Origin: Pseudoalteromonas shioyasakiensis
Lineage (GTDB): Bacteria > Pseudomonadota > Gammaproteobacteria > Enterobacterales > Alteromonadaceae
DNA length: 64,000 nt
Direction of reading: 5' to 3'
Assembly: GCF_024518675.1 (NCBI RefSeq)
Contig: NZ_JANIGL010000002.1
Span: forward strand, 558,001 to 622,000
Positions 17,914 through 27,134 of this stretch are shown here, in pieces. The position numbers and the translations under genes were made by a program. The notes below the pieces were generated by a model that was not told the origin of the DNA, ran no database searches, and worked only from the letters and a program-made list of their open reading frames with translations. Positions within the stretch are counted from its first letter, which is position 1. Each line of letters starts with the position of its first letter.

Positions 17914-18222
17914 ATGAAAAAACTCTCTGCCGTGCAAATCAAGCAACAAGCACTTGTACTGAATGTTGCCGACACAATAGAAGAACAAGGCCGCAATGAA
18001 CTCCCAGGTATGCTGCAATGCTGGTTTGATGTGGAGTATCACTTATTCCCAGGCTCCTTACTCATGTGCTTTCAGTTTGAGAATGAGCAAGCGTTAGCTG
18101 CAGCAGAACCAGAGCTTTTAAAATGGCAAAAACGCTTAAGTGGTGCAATGCTTAAAAAAGGGGTTATTTTAAAAGATATGCGCAAGCATTTAGTGTTCAC
18201 CCTTAAAGGGCCTGATGATTAA
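17914..18222 (+). CDS. Conserved-looking hypothetical protein (102 aa)
   Basis: A 102-residue soluble protein of no family I can name. I start at ATG 17914 because a good promoter and GGA lie upstream; the frame itself extends 25 codons further, into the promoter. The product is mixed alpha/beta with a predicted first helix AVQIKQQALVLNVADTIEEQ, a Trp/Cys-containing stretch LQCWFDVEYHLFPGSLLMCF and a basic C-terminal part MRKHLVFTLKG. There is no signal peptide. It is a single gene between divergent and convergent neighbours. Confidence 0.65.
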   Translation: MKKLSAVQIKQQALVLNVADTIEEQGRNELPGMLQCWFDVEYHLFPGSLLMCFQFENEQALAAAEPELLKWQKRLSGAMLKKGVILKDMRKHLVFTLKGPDD

Positions 18223-18247
18223 TTTATTAAGCAACGAGAAACAGGTT

Positions 18248-18272
18248 ACGAGCTTCGGAATTTTCGGCTCGT
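18248..18272. terminator. Weak hairpin between two convergent genes
   Basis: ACGAGC and GCTCGT arms enclose a 13-base partly paired loop, about 25 bases after the 17914 gene stops and 28 bases before the end of acpH. There is no strong T run, so its activity as a terminator is uncertain. Confidence 0.4.
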
Positions 18273-18299
18273 TCCTCTACTCTTGTAACTACTGAAAAC

Positions 18300-18887
18300 T
18301 TAGACCTTTTCAATCCCCTGCTGCTTCACATGCTCAATAAGTTCTGGAAAAAACGCTAAAAATAGCGCATCTAACTCACGGTAATTACGATCGATATCCT
18401 CCACCGCACCAGTAAACTGATTAGTAAAGCGAATGCGTTTTGCAATATTATCAAGTGCTAGCCCCACACCGTCGAGGGTTTCGTATTCTTTAAACCAATC
18501 GTTTTCGGTCAAACTGATGACTACTCGCTGCATTTTACCCGGCATAACAGAAATACGCTGTTGTAAAAAGCCATAACTCATTTGCTTAAAGTCACACAAT
18601 GATTGCGTGTTAAAAGCATGCCAATGTTGAATTAAAAAATGATCAAATAGCACATCAATCGCCACCCCAGCAAAGCGCTTACGTTTAGATGAAAAGTACT
18701 GCTTAGCTTCTTTTACTAAGGGGTGAGCATCGGTAAACCTGTCAACCAAGTAGTGGTTGTCTAACCCATTTTCCACCGTCATAGGTAACCGCTCTATATG
18801 CTTACGACCACCAAAATCACCGAGTAAATTTCCAAAGTGTGAATCGGCCGTAGGCTTTGCTAAATAAAGGTGAGCTAAGTAATTCAA
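18300..18887 (-). CDS. acpH: ACP phosphodiesterase AcpH
   Basis: A 195-residue protein of the AcpH (DUF479) family, which removes the 4'-phosphopantetheine arm from acyl carrier protein and so turns holo-ACP back to apo-ACP. The conserved N-terminus MNYLAHLYLA, then GNLLGDFGGRK, and the metal-site phrases DNHYLVDRFTDAHP and DVLFDHFLIQHW are present; the family belongs to the HD-type metal hydrolases. Length is as expected. Cytoplasmic. It starts 34 bases downstream of the stop of the AraC-type gene on the same strand but has no evident functional link to it. Confidence 0.88.
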   Translation of the reverse strand: MNYLAHLYLAKPTADSHFGNLLGDFGGRKHIERLPMTVENGLDNHYLVDRFTDAHPLVKEAKQYFSSKRKRFAGVAIDVLFDHFLIQHWHAFNTQSLCDFKQMSYGFLQQRISVMPGKMQRVVISLTENDWFKEYETLDGVGLALDNIAKRIRFTNQFTGAVEDIDRNYRELDALFLAFFPELIEHVKQQGIEKV

Positions 18888-18921
18888 GAATGTTCCTACA
18901 TTTCAGTTTCTACTAAAGTAG

Positions 18922-20061
18922 CTACTCAACCACTACTATCATGCTTTCGCTCTGGCTGTAACCGTTTTGTTTTCGATACTCATTAGGAATACCGCCCACA
19001 ATACTTTTAAACACACGATTAAACGTTGCAAGGGAAGAAAAGCCGCTCTCAAGTGCAATGCTCAATATACTCCATTCTTTAGCTTGCTCACTTGCTAATA
19101 ACCCTTTCGCATAATTTACACGGTATTGGTTAATAAACAGATTAAAGTTAGCCACCTTATAATGATATCGAATAGCGCGGCTAATTTTGTATTCAGGCAC
19201 CTGAAGTGCTTGTGCAAAGTCTGAAATTTTAAGATTTGTTTGTAAGAATAACTGCTGCTCGTTCATAAGTTTAGAAATGCCTGCCACCAACTCGGGTGGT
19301 ATTTGCTCTTGATGATTACTATCACTGGAATGCTTTACTTCATCACTATCAAAACCAACCTCATTCTTATCAGTTTGATCTCGCGTTTGCTTGTTTGAGT
19401 TACTTACTTGAAGAGTCATGACCGTGTGCATTGCAAATACAATTAACAGCGCAGAAGAGGTGATAATTAGCGGATTATAGAGCGCAATCTCCTCTGGGCT
19501 AAATATAAATACAGGTAATATACTGGCATTAACAACCGCTAAAAAGTACGCACTAGCAAAAATCACCGACTGCACTTTTTGAGCGTGTGTTTTGCTATTG
19601 AAACCTCTCAGCGATTCCCAAAAAGAAAGCACTAAAATGCACGACGAAAGTAAACCTGTTATTTCATTCATGCCTTGTTTTAATCGCCACATTATTTGAC
19701 TGCTAGAAAGTGGTTGCGGGTCAAGGCTAACCAAATAGTGCCATGTTTGATTAAACATGATCAAAAGCGCGATAGTTGCAGCAACGGCCACATGTCTGCG
19801 TGAAATAGGATTGTGTTCGCGAAATAAGGCCCGTGAAATTAACCACGAAACATTACACGTTGCGCAAGTAAACAAGCCAATAAAATACTGATATTCACCC
19901 ACGCTCGGTGCACTGAGTTTTTGCGCCCCCACCATACACAGCGAGCCACAAAATACGACAAATAAATAATGAACCAGCTGCTTATCTTTTTTAAGCGCAT
20001 TTACAAGCATCAAACTCATACAAATGAAAACCAGCAGAAAATAAGGAGACGTATTTTGCAT
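18922..20061 (-). CDS. Membrane-bound AraC family transcriptional regulator
   Basis: A 379-residue protein with an N-terminal half of about seven hydrophobic helices (residues 5-215), a polar linker rich in Asp, Ser and Gln, and a C-terminal AraC/XylS DNA-binding domain (about residues 265-368). In this domain LKISDFAQALQVPEYKISR is the first helix-turn-helix and ILSIALESGFSSLATFNRV with PNEYRK the second. Such membrane AraC regulators are common in Alteromonadales and presumably sense a membrane or periplasmic signal. It is divergent from the DUF2306 gene across a 222-base gap, so that gene is the likely target. Confidence 0.85.
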   Translation of the reverse strand: MQNTSPYFLLVFICMSLMLVNALKKDKQLVHYLFVVFCGSLCMVGAQKLSAPSVGEYQYFIGLFTCATCNVSWLISRALFREHNPISRRHVAVAATIALLIMFNQTWHYLVSLDPQPLSSSQIMWRLKQGMNEITGLLSSCILVLSFWESLRGFNSKTHAQKVQSVIFASAYFLAVVNASILPVFIFSPEEIALYNPLIITSSALLIVFAMHTVMTLQVSNSNKQTRDQTDKNEVGFDSDEVKHSSDSNHQEQIPPELVAGISKLMNEQQLFLQTNLKISDFAQALQVPEYKISRAIRYHYKVANFNLFINQYRVNYAKGLLASEQAKEWSILSIALESGFSSLATFNRVFKSIVGGIPNEYRKQNGYSQSESMIVVVE

Positions 20062-20283
20062 AACAGTGCGCTTTTAACCTGACGTATAAACTTACCTAGT
20101 TAACATAGTACAAAGTAACTTTTCAGTTAGCAAAAAGACTTTGTTAGGGAATGTGTCTGTAGAAGTTAATTAATTCTCAAAATTACCCTTATATCATTGC
20201 TCAAATTTCAAATTTGATAAGAAACCGCCCTTCAAGCCCTTTATATTTGCGTTATTCGTTTAATGTAGAAAAAGAAAAAACAC

Positions 20284-21090
20284 ATGTATAAAATCAAACT
20301 TAACCCAAATTCACTGCTTAATAACAGTAAAAAAATATGGTTTACGTGCCTTCTCATGGCGCAGTTCTGCTTTGTGACATACCTCACTTTGGGGTACGGG
20401 CTTACGGGCGCCACTAGCGGAATGTCTGATTGGAATCGGCTAAATAGCACAGCTTATGTTGCTAATGATGCAGCAGGAAACTTCATGTATGCGGCACATG
20501 TATTATTAGCGATTGTGATGATTATAGGCGGCAGCTTACAATTAATCCCCGCTATACGAACAAAGCATCCTCGCTTTCACCGTTATAACGGCCGTATTTT
20601 TGTGCTATTAGCCTGCACCATTTCAATGGCAGGTATTTACCTGATACTCGCCAGAGGAACCGTTGGCAATACCTTGATGCATGGGTTAACTATCTTTGGC
20701 GGCGGCGTGGTCATCTTATCAAGTCTGTTAGCTGTAACAGCAGCCAGAAAACGTAATATTGCTCTTCATAAAATATGGGCAATACGCTTATATCTCGCAG
20801 CAAATGGGGTATTATTTTTTCGCTTGATGATTTTTGCTTGGTTCTTAATATTTGGTACTTTAGGAGTTGATACCACCACGTTTACCGGCCCAACGGTGTT
20901 AGCTATAAGTATTTGCTCATATGTGCTCCCTTTGCTTATTGCTGAGCTGGTACGATATGCAGAAAATACCACGAATAAAGTTATTACACTTATCACTGCA
21001 AGCTTAATGGTATTGATAGCCATTGTATTTTTAGTGGGTTTATTTGGGGTCGTGTTAGCCAACTGGTTCCCAGCGATAGTTAACTTATAG
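20284..21090 (+). CDS. DUF2306 family membrane protein
   Basis: A 268-residue inner-membrane protein with about seven hydrophobic helices. The central part matches DUF2306: AAHVLLAIVMIIGGSLQLIP, then HPRFHRYNGRIFVLLA and NIALHKIWAIRLYLA. The conserved His residues in these helices recall haem- or quinone-type membrane proteins, but the function of the family is not established. It starts at an ATG without a strong ribosome site. It is divergent from a membrane AraC regulator, which probably controls it. No operon partner follows. Confidence 0.75.
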   Translation: MYKIKLNPNSLLNNSKKIWFTCLLMAQFCFVTYLTLGYGLTGATSGMSDWNRLNSTAYVANDAAGNFMYAAHVLLAIVMIIGGSLQLIPAIRTKHPRFHRYNGRIFVLLACTISMAGIYLILARGTVGNTLMHGLTIFGGGVVILSSLLAVTAARKRNIALHKIWAIRLYLAANGVLFFRLMIFAWFLIFGTLGVDTTTFTGPTVLAISICSYVLPLLIAELVRYAENTTNKVITLITASLMVLIAIVFLVGLFGVVLANWFPAIVNL

Positions 21091-21153
21091 ACATGCTACC
21101 CTCTATTTAAAAGGGAGACTTTTCTGATTAACGTCCAATCAAAAGCCACTTTA

Positions 21154-22173
21154 TTAATCAGTGGCTTTAGCTGATAAATCAACGCTAGGATCTGTAATGC
21201 GCGAAAAAATGAGTTCGAGCTTATCTAGTGGAAGCCTATTATTCAGCTTTTGGTAACCCCCAGTAACCCACTGCTGATTACGTTGCTGTGCAACCACAAA
21301 CGAGAATACATAATAACTTTCTTGACCCATTCTTAAGTCACTCATTATTAACTTTTCATCTTGTTGATACACACCGTAAAGGCCTTTGGTGAAGTTTTGC
21401 AATAATGTGATGGGCTTTTCTGTTTCAAACTGAGTTAATAATGCGTTTGTTGTCGGGTAAAAATCTATATCAATATTTTCTATTACATCAAACACTGACG
21501 CATAAATCTCATAATGACCTTGCTCAGTTATAGCGACAGCTCGCCAAAGTAGCGTATTTAGCGCTGTGGGCGTACTTTCAAAGTGCGTAAATGCAATATT
21601 TTGATTCTGTAGTGCCTGATGAACCTTGTCATTGATATGCCATTTAGCTAATAAACTCCAGCTTAAATAAAGCGAACTTACGATAAGGGCACAAATATTG
21701 ATATGTTGAGCATATGGCTTAAAACGTACAAAACAAAGTGCGATAAACGAGATTAACAACGGCACAGTGTACGCAGGATCAATAATAAAGATACTCGAAA
21801 TACCAAACGGGTATGTCAAAAGCGGCCACAGTAACTGTGTGCCATACACTGTAAAACTATCTAGTAGTACATGGGTACTTAAAATTAAAAAAATAGCGAC
21901 TGTCCAACGCCGTTGTGACACACCTTTAGCCCAGCTCATTTTTAGCAATAGCCAAGCAAATAAGGGACTGAGCAATAACTGTATAATTAAAGAATGACTA
22001 AAACTGCGATGATAAACAAAGTTCTCAATCTCAGAACCAAAATTTATCAACACATCTAAGTCAGGCAAGGTACCTAATACCGCTCCGATCAATAACGATT
22101 TTCGGCCTAGTTTATTGCCAAGTACTGAATAAGCAACTGTGCCACCAAGTACAACCTGTGTCAGCGAATCCAA
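21154..22173 (-). CDS. YdjM/YbcI-like membrane-bound metal-dependent hydrolase
   Basis: A 339-residue membrane protein of the LexA-regulated YdjM family, annotated as inner-membrane metal-dependent hydrolases. The N-terminal 150 residues hold the family motifs MDSLTQVVLGGTVAYSVLG, GTLPDLDVLINFG and HRSFSHSLIIQ, the His/Asp residues thought to bind metal, among four or five helices. Residues about 180-330 are a soluble extension (for example ITDPSVDLSAKATD at the end) that E. coli YdjM lacks. Function and substrate are unproven. It converges on the DUF2306 gene. No LexA box noticed upstream. Confidence 0.8.
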   Translation of the reverse strand: MDSLTQVVLGGTVAYSVLGNKLGRKSLLIGAVLGTLPDLDVLINFGSEIENFVYHRSFSHSLIIQLLLSPLFAWLLLKMSWAKGVSQRRWTVAIFLILSTHVLLDSFTVYGTQLLWPLLTYPFGISSIFIIDPAYTVPLLISFIALCFVRFKPYAQHINICALIVSSLYLSWSLLAKWHINDKVHQALQNQNIAFTHFESTPTALNTLLWRAVAITEQGHYEIYASVFDVIENIDIDFYPTTNALLTQFETEKPITLLQNFTKGLYGVYQQDEKLIMSDLRMGQESYYVFSFVVAQQRNQQWVTGGYQKLNNRLPLDKLELIFSRITDPSVDLSAKATD

Positions 22174-22444
22174 TGAAAACTCCTTTACAAAATAGTTTAC
22201 CGCCTAGCTATGTTGTACTGGTTTATGGCCAGTGTCGATCTCTTTTCACATATCGCTATAACTGAGCGGTATAAATCCAAGTGGTAACGACCAAGCCAAC
22301 AGCTCAATTACAATTGTATTTGAATAATTCAGTAAAGAGTCAGCCCGACATTGCTATCACTGTTGCTGCATTAACAAGGTCACGTGAGCCTTAAAGCAAA
22401 TTGCGTAACCTTATTTTCCAATTAGTAGAGATAGCCAACACCTT

Positions 22445-22822
22445 ATGACAACGACTTTTTTAAGTAAACCGCAACAAACTGCACTGCAAGAGGCACTTGT
22501 CACCAACAAGCTGCTAAGCAATAACAGCCTCACTAGTTGCTCGAGCTCAACCGAACAACAAGCTTATAGTCATATCGCGGTGACCCTTTACCGGTTTAAT
22601 TTACAAAAAATAAAATGGCCGTACTTTTTAAATACAGCAATTAATACTGCGACCGACGTGTGCCAGTGGTTAACCTGTGAACTTGTAAGGTGCCAACAAG
22701 AATACCAAGCTCAACCTAATGAGAACGCAGTAATTGAACAAAGTGCATTTTTTAACGGTATTTTTAGTGAGGAGCTCACCTATATAAACACTATTGTTGA
22801 AGCTAACATACACGTTGAGTAG
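22445..22822 (+). CDS. Hypothetical protein (125 aa)
   Basis: A 125-residue soluble, Gln- and Thr-rich protein that I do not recognise. It begins with a helical stretch FLSKPQQTALQEALVTNKLL and has a Trp-containing middle LQKIKWPYFLNTAINTATDV followed by CQWLTCELVRCQQEYQ, with four cysteines overall. No signal peptide or membrane helix. The ribosome site is poor (no AGGA within 15 bases), so the frame may be a species-specific gene or spurious. It stands alone, followed by nearly 800 bases without a gene. Confidence 0.45.
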   Translation: MTTTFLSKPQQTALQEALVTNKLLSNNSLTSCSSSTEQQAYSHIAVTLYRFNLQKIKWPYFLNTAINTATDVCQWLTCELVRCQQEYQAQPNENAVIEQSAFFNGIFSEELTYINTIVEANIHVE

Positions 22823-23616
22823 AAACTCACTTTATAGTGGAGCCACATAAGAATAGCACCTATAAAGGAAACAACCATACCAACTCAAACCAATCGACAC
22901 CTTGTTTATCGCCCTTAATGACTCAATAAGTTTAGAAGTAGTAGAAACATTAAAAAAATGAATCGCACAACCTAGGTAAAGCTTCTCCTTACTAACCCAA
23001 CCAGTAATCTAACGATTAATACCCATCCTGTATCAATTGTAGCTTGTAGGAAATAGCGTGCGAGTATTTCAAACGGGCGTAGGCAGCTCTTCATAAACAC
23101 CATTTTGGGAACGCACGTATAATCTAATTAGCCCAATTAAGGCTGCTTACTCCAATCAATTTGGTTCATAATTGTAGAGTTGTATATCGTAATGCAGAAC
23201 CAAAATACTTGAATGACACTTTATTCTTCAAAATTATTCACCCAATAATCCAAAGCCTTATCATACGTTTAAAGCCCCTAATAATTAATACCTATTAGGT
23301 AAGCCTAAAAGGGTATTAAACTTATTAATATGCTTCAAAAAATTAGCATAAATGTAATAATATTAATTAAAAGGCACAGTCAATATAAAGGTTTAATATT
23401 TATTTCCAACTTATAACCATTAAAAATTCCCATACTTATCAATAAGTCTAGATAAAAAAATTTGTAAATGAAAATTCTCTCTGCCCTAGAAAATACCAAA
23501 CGATATAGTTTTATAACTTTAATAAAAAATTAATGATAAATAAGGCAATCCGCTTATTACCTAAATACGGTAATGCGATTAAAATTCGCCCACTTCACAG
23601 ATAAGGGTTGAGTAAT
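22823..23616. other. Long intergenic region with possible gene debris
   Basis: Nearly 800 bases with no convincing gene. Two short stretches read like protein but have no start or extension: plus strand about 22867-22962, ending IDTLFIALNDSISLEVVETL, and minus strand 23069-23140, ending RSQNGVYEELPTPV and a stop. I could not assign either. The last 300 bases are very AT-rich and should contain the promoter of the chemoreceptor gene. Confidence 0.4.
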
Positions 23617-25626
23617 ATGAAACTAAATATCAAATTGTATTGTGCATTTTCATGCATTATAGCTTTAATGCTAATTTCTAGTACTGTTGTATGGTTCAAA
23701 GTTTCAACAGAAACAAATAGAGCTTTAGAGATTAAAAGTGATGATCTGCCGGGGCTTATCCTATATATGACCCAGTTAAGTGAGCTCTATCAAATGCAAA
23801 ATAATGTACTCGAATATCTTGCTGGCGATGTGAATAAGGCAATTGAGTTTAGTAAGCAGTATGACCTTTTTAAACAAACCCTAAATGAGTTAGAAAAATA
23901 CGAATCTGCGAATCAACGAGATCGTGAGAAAATGATCCGCATACATCACCTTATTGACAATTTTCATCAGAAAGTTACTACAAATATTTTTGCGCGATAC
24001 AACCCTAAAACTTTTAAGAAAGCACAAACACGTGCTGTTGCCTTAGCCAATACAACAGGCAAAGAACTTGAAGCATTATTAGAAAAATTGAAAAATAAAG
24101 AGCTTGCTGATGCCCTCCAAGAAACCGATATCAATGAAACACTAACCAACAACTTACCTAGCGTACGTTATTATTTAGAGCTTGTTGATGAAGCCAGTGA
24201 TATGTTGTCGTCTTTATCAGCTCATTTAGATGGCAATTTAAATGCAGGTAAAAATTTTGAAGAAAACACCGCAACTTTCAACAAATATTTGAATTTATTA
24301 AATGCACTTGAGCATAAGCCTGAAGAACTTTCTGATATTAAAAGAATAAATATACTCTTTAATAAATTAAAAAATAATGTCAATGAAATATTTAATGATT
24401 ACACACCACAGCAACATACTTTAGCGAAGCATGAAGTACAGCGTTTGGAAATGAGTATAGTCGATGAGTTAACAAAAATACTGCAAACCTCTGCAACCGA
24501 AGAGCGCGATGATGCAATATCTACATTAGCGTATTTAGTGAGCGGCCTTAATGTATCGCTTACAATTATAATTTCAATTACGCTAGTTGCTACCTTTGTT
24601 GGATTTACTGTTGCATATTTAATAAGTCGTTCAATATTAACTCGCCTGTCTCTAGTACTTGAGACCGCAAATAGCATCAGCGATGGTGATATTTCAAAAG
24701 CAGCAATTGTACATAAAGGGAAAGATGAAATAGATGCTTTAGCTGACGCGACTAATAGAATGTCAGTATCACTGAATAGTTTATTAGAATCAATTAGCAC
24801 AGTGGTATCAGAGGTGAGAACCTCTAGCACAGATATAGCCGACACAAACAACCAAATTGCAACCAGAAGCCAAGAGTCAGCGGATCAATCAACTCATGTT
24901 GCCACAGCGATCGAAGAAATGAGCTCTACGGTATCTGAAGTTGCACGTCAAAGCCAGCAAGCCTCAAATCAAGCCGAAAATGCAAGAACACTAGCGAGCA
25001 ATGGTGGTTTATCTGTAAAGAGTACAGTGTATGAAATTAAAAGTGCTTCGAACCGAGTGCAATCTACTGCAGTTACTGTAACAGAGCTTGGTGAGTTAAG
25101 TGCGCAAATAGGTAATGTGATAAGCGTTATTGGTGGAATTGCAGAGCAAACTAACTTACTGGCATTAAACGCTGCAATTGAAGCTGCACGAGCGGGTGAA
25201 CAAGGTCGCGGGTTTGCTGTCGTTGCAGATGAAGTAAGAACGTTAGCTGAACGTACAAGTAAAGCAACTGAGGAAGTTGCGAACACCGTACAATCTATTC
25301 AAAACCAAACTCAAATTGCAGTTAACTCAATGCAAAGTAGCGTTGAGCAAGTAAATGTGAGTGTTACTTTAGCTGAAGAGGCTGGTGAACAATTAGAGAG
25401 CATAGTGTTAGGAGCCAGTGAGATTGCAACTATGATTCAGTCAATTGCTACTGCAACAGAGGAGCAGTCTGTTGTTGCCTGCGAAATGGCTAAAGATGTG
25501 TCAGATATTGAACAATCTAGTCAAGGCTCACTTCGCGATACCCAAATTGCAGCCCACTCAGCTAATACTTTAAATAACCAGGCTGAGCAACTTGCACAAC
25601 TCGTTACGAAATTTAAGTTACGCTAA
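23617..25626 (+). CDS. Methyl-accepting chemotaxis protein
   Basis: A 669-residue chemoreceptor. A membrane helix at about residues 7-28 leads to a large periplasmic helical sensor domain (about 30-305), followed by a second helix (about 307-335), a HAMP domain (about 336-388) and the cytoplasmic signalling domain. The hairpin tip with [20 protein letters not shown] and [16 protein letters not shown] is the highly conserved CheA/CheW contact. I start at ATG 23617, with AAGGG ten bases upstream; a TTG three codons earlier is possible. Ligand unknown. There is no CheB/CheR-tether pentapeptide at the C-terminus (it ends KFKLR). Monocistronic. Confidence 0.93.
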   Translation: MKLNIKLYCAFSCIIALMLISSTVVWFKVSTETNRALEIKSDDLPGLILYMTQLSELYQMQNNVLEYLAGDVNKAIEFSKQYDLFKQTLNELEKYESANQRDREKMIRIHHLIDNFHQKVTTNIFARYNPKTFKKAQTRAVALANTTGKELEALLEKLKNKELADALQETDINETLTNNLPSVRYYLELVDEASDMLSSLSAHLDGNLNAGKNFEENTATFNKYLNLLNALEHKPEELSDIKRINILFNKLKNNVNEIFNDYTPQQHTLAKHEVQRLEMSIVDELTKILQTSATEERDDAISTLAYLVSGLNVSLTIIISITLVATFVGFTVAYLISRSILTRLSLVLETANSISDGDISKAAIVHKGKDEIDALADATNRMSVSLNSLLESISTVVSEVRTSSTDIADTNNQIATRSQESADQSTHVATAIEEMSSTVSEVARQSQQASNQAENARTLASNGGLSVKSTVYEIKSASNRVQSTAVTVTELGELSAQIGNVISVIGGIAEQTNLLALNAAIEAARAGEQGRGFAVVADEVRTLAERTSKATEEVANTVQSIQNQTQIAVNSMQSSVEQVNVSVTLAEEAGEQLESIVLGASEIATMIQSIATATEEQSVVACEMAKDVSDIEQSSQGSLRDTQIAAHSANTLNNQAEQLAQLVTKFKLR

Positions 25627-25676
25627 AGGCTATTCTATTGGCCCAAACTAACAGTTTAAAAGGTCGTTTTTAGAGC

Positions 25677-25719
25677 CATGTGTCACTTCAGTATAATTAA
25701 AATACACAAGTGACACATG
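25677..25719. repeat. Inverted repeat, possible insertion-sequence end or operator
   Basis: Perfect 12-base arms CATGTGTCACTT (25677-25688) and AAGTGACACATG (25708-25719) flank a 19-base AT-rich spacer. The right arm contains the ATG of the IS256-like fragment that follows. It may therefore be the left end or leader of a lost IS element. Confidence 0.65.
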
Positions 25720-25806
25720 ACTCAACCTTTCGACTTTAACAAAAAGGTTAAAGAGTTCAAAAACACAGGAAATAGCTGTTATTTAGGTACATATAAGCAT
25801 AGCTAA
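25717..25806 (+). pseudogene. N-terminal fragment resembling an IS256-family transposase
   Basis: A 29-codon frame begins MTQPFDFNKKVKEFKN, which resembles the N-terminus of IS256-family transposases (MTQPFDF followed by a helix). After that the similarity stops and the frame ends at TAA. It is probably the residue of a decayed element. The match is from memory of the family and covers only about 16 residues. Confidence 0.45.
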
Positions 25807-25960
25807 AACTAACATGCAAGGATAAATAACAACACTTAATTTTTTGAATGAAAAGGTCAAAAAAACAAAGCTGCCTGCTTGACCGGAACTTTCTAATGGG
25901 TGACCCACTTGGTTCTAAACTACTCATTTTTTAACCACTAAATTGAGCTTCGCCATTGAA
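25807..25960. other. Spacer between two insertion-sequence fragments
   Basis: About 150 bases with no gene, lying between the IS256-like and IS3-like fragments; probably leftover mobile-element or spacer DNA. Confidence 0.4.
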
Positions 25961-26038
25961 TTACTTGTCTTTATAGCGCGTTATTTTAAAACCTTCTTTG
26001 CGTAAACTCTTATATAACTCACGGTAGCCTAAACTGGA
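25961..26038 (-). pseudogene. Fragment of an IS3-family transposase (OrfB)
   Basis: Read on the minus strand, 25 codons give GYRELYKSLRKEGFKITRYK and then a stop. GYR-E/R-L followed by L+KEGF and a Tyr/Lys-rich end is the typical HTH-like region of IS3-family OrfB just before its catalytic domain. Neither the catalytic core nor the other open reading frame is present. Its upstream end overlaps the last codons of the 26029 gene, so insertion and decay may have cut that gene short. Confidence 0.5.
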
Positions 26039-26568
26039 TCTAATGCATCACCTTCTAATTGATCATTATTAGGCTTAAATTCCCTTATTTTAATTTTATT
26101 ATTAATTATATTTCTAAGTTGTTCATTGTTGGATACAAAAAACATTTCTAGAGAAAATGAATCTTGAAAAACAAGTTTTTGCACTTTATTCTCGATTACA
26201 ACGGCTTGTATAAGCTTATAACCATCAACAATTACGTTGGGTCGATAATAAATTGTATGCTGACTATATTCAGGAAAATCAAAAAAAACATTAACAGCCT
26301 CATTAGATATAATCTCACAACCACCATTTATATGTGCAATATCATTCCCCTCACAAATTACTGCAATGGGAGCCCCTGTTTCGCCAAAAACAGCTATTTC
26401 AGATAATATAGCACCATTATTAGGTTCTATATCTAATACGGCTATACTTAAATTATCAACCGTTTTATGGAATGACTTTTTTTTTGAGTATTGCTGGTAC
26501 TTATGCTCATCGGCACTTAAATTAAAAGCCAACACCAGCATTAATAGAAAAACAATCCTTAAATTCAT
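26029..26568 (-). CDS. Hypothetical exported protein, possibly 3'-truncated
   Basis: About 179 residues, with a signal peptide in the first 19 (MNLRIVFLLMLVLAFNLSA). The mature part has Cys residues in VICEGNDIAH and GGCEIIS and alternating beta-like segments; I recognise no family. Three in-frame ATGs lie close together. I prefer the third (26568), preceded by GGGA and giving the cleanest signal peptide; 26580 is also possible. The C-terminus runs into the IS3-like fragment, so the last residues (ALDPV) may not be original. AT-rich codon use compared with neighbours hints at recent acquisition. Confidence 0.55.
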   Translation of the reverse strand: MNLRIVFLLMLVLAFNLSADEHKYQQYSKKKSFHKTVDNLSIAVLDIEPNNGAILSEIAVFGETGAPIAVICEGNDIAHINGGCEIISNEAVNVFFDFPEYSQHTIYYRPNVIVDGYKLIQAVVIENKVQKLVFQDSFSLEMFFVSNNEQLRNIINNKIKIREFKPNNDQLEGDALDPV

Positions 26569-26715
26569 ATATCCCATCATATAAAAGTAACATTAACGCA
26601 ATCAAAGTACCTTAACTGGATACTTATTGCACTTGTAAATTTCATAAAATGCCAATCTCACGTTGAACACCCTTCCCCCGTCATCACACCCTGAAAATAA
26701 GCAATTGATGAGTAA

Positions 26716-26767
26716 TTCATTTCATGGATGAAATGAAAGCCATGCTTGCACATGGATGTGCTTTCAT
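26716..26767. repeat. Cluster of palindromes (CATGGATG-centred)
   Basis: Two perfect palindromes sit side by side: a 22-base one at 26716-26737 with ten-base arms TTCATTTCAT and ATGAAATGAA, and a 14-base one at 26748-26761, GCACATGGATGTGC. Both have GG at the centre. ATGAAAGC (26733-26740) and GCTTTCAT (26760-26767) can also pair across them. The repeated CATGGATG theme suggests a mobile repetitive unit. Confidence 0.6.
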
Positions 26768-26828
26768 GGCGTTTACGTTCACATCAATTAATTATTTGAA
26801 GGAAATAGCGTGATGCTCGGGTGGAAAA

Positions 26829-26889
26829 TATTCGCGGCTAAAGTCAGCTCCTACAGAGTGTCCAGAGAGGGGTCAGCGGCAGCCCCTCT
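26829..26889. repeat. REP-like palindromic sequence and stem-loop
   Basis: ATTCGCGGCTAAAGTCAGCT followed by CCTACAG resembles the REP sequences common in Pseudomonas and relatives (GCGG-TAAA-CCGCTCCTACA type). It is followed by a seven-base stem AGAGGGG / CCCCTCT (26866-26889). The family assignment is by resemblance only. Confidence 0.5.
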
Positions 26890-27060
26890 TTGACTGCCGT
26901 CGCCAGCGCGACAAAACCTTGAATAAGGTTTCTATTCTCTAAAAAACAGATAAATTCGCGTTATCGATGATAATAACCTCAAACACCTATTCAAATACTT
27001 ATTTGGGCTTCGCCCAACACGCCAGCAAGCTGTGCGTCTACAATGTTTAAACGCACACAA

Positions 27061-27090
27061 AAAAACCGTTGCATTGCTGCAACGGCTTTT
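27061..27090 (-). terminator. Terminator of gcvP
   Basis: Eight-base arms CCGTTGCA and TGCAACGG with a four-base loop, followed on the minus strand by TTTTT. It lies 45 bases beyond the gcvP stop. Confidence 0.85.
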
Positions 27091-27134
27091 AAAATTTTAT
27101 CAATTCCCAATCTTTAATTGGAATTTTTTAAAAT

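Larger units (their letters stand above)
26569..27060. other. Intergenic region with repeats downstream of gcvP
   Basis: About 490 bases without a gene. It holds the palindromes at 26716-26767, the REP-like segment and stem at 26829-26889, and a small perfect hairpin TTGGGCTTCGCCCAA at 27003-27017. The GC-rich character of 26820-26930 differs from the rest of the spacers in this window. Confidence 0.55.

Noticed and set aside
24399..25286. Long minus-strand frames inside the chemoreceptor gene
   Set aside because: They are antisense to a well-supported coding sequence and show no family motifs.
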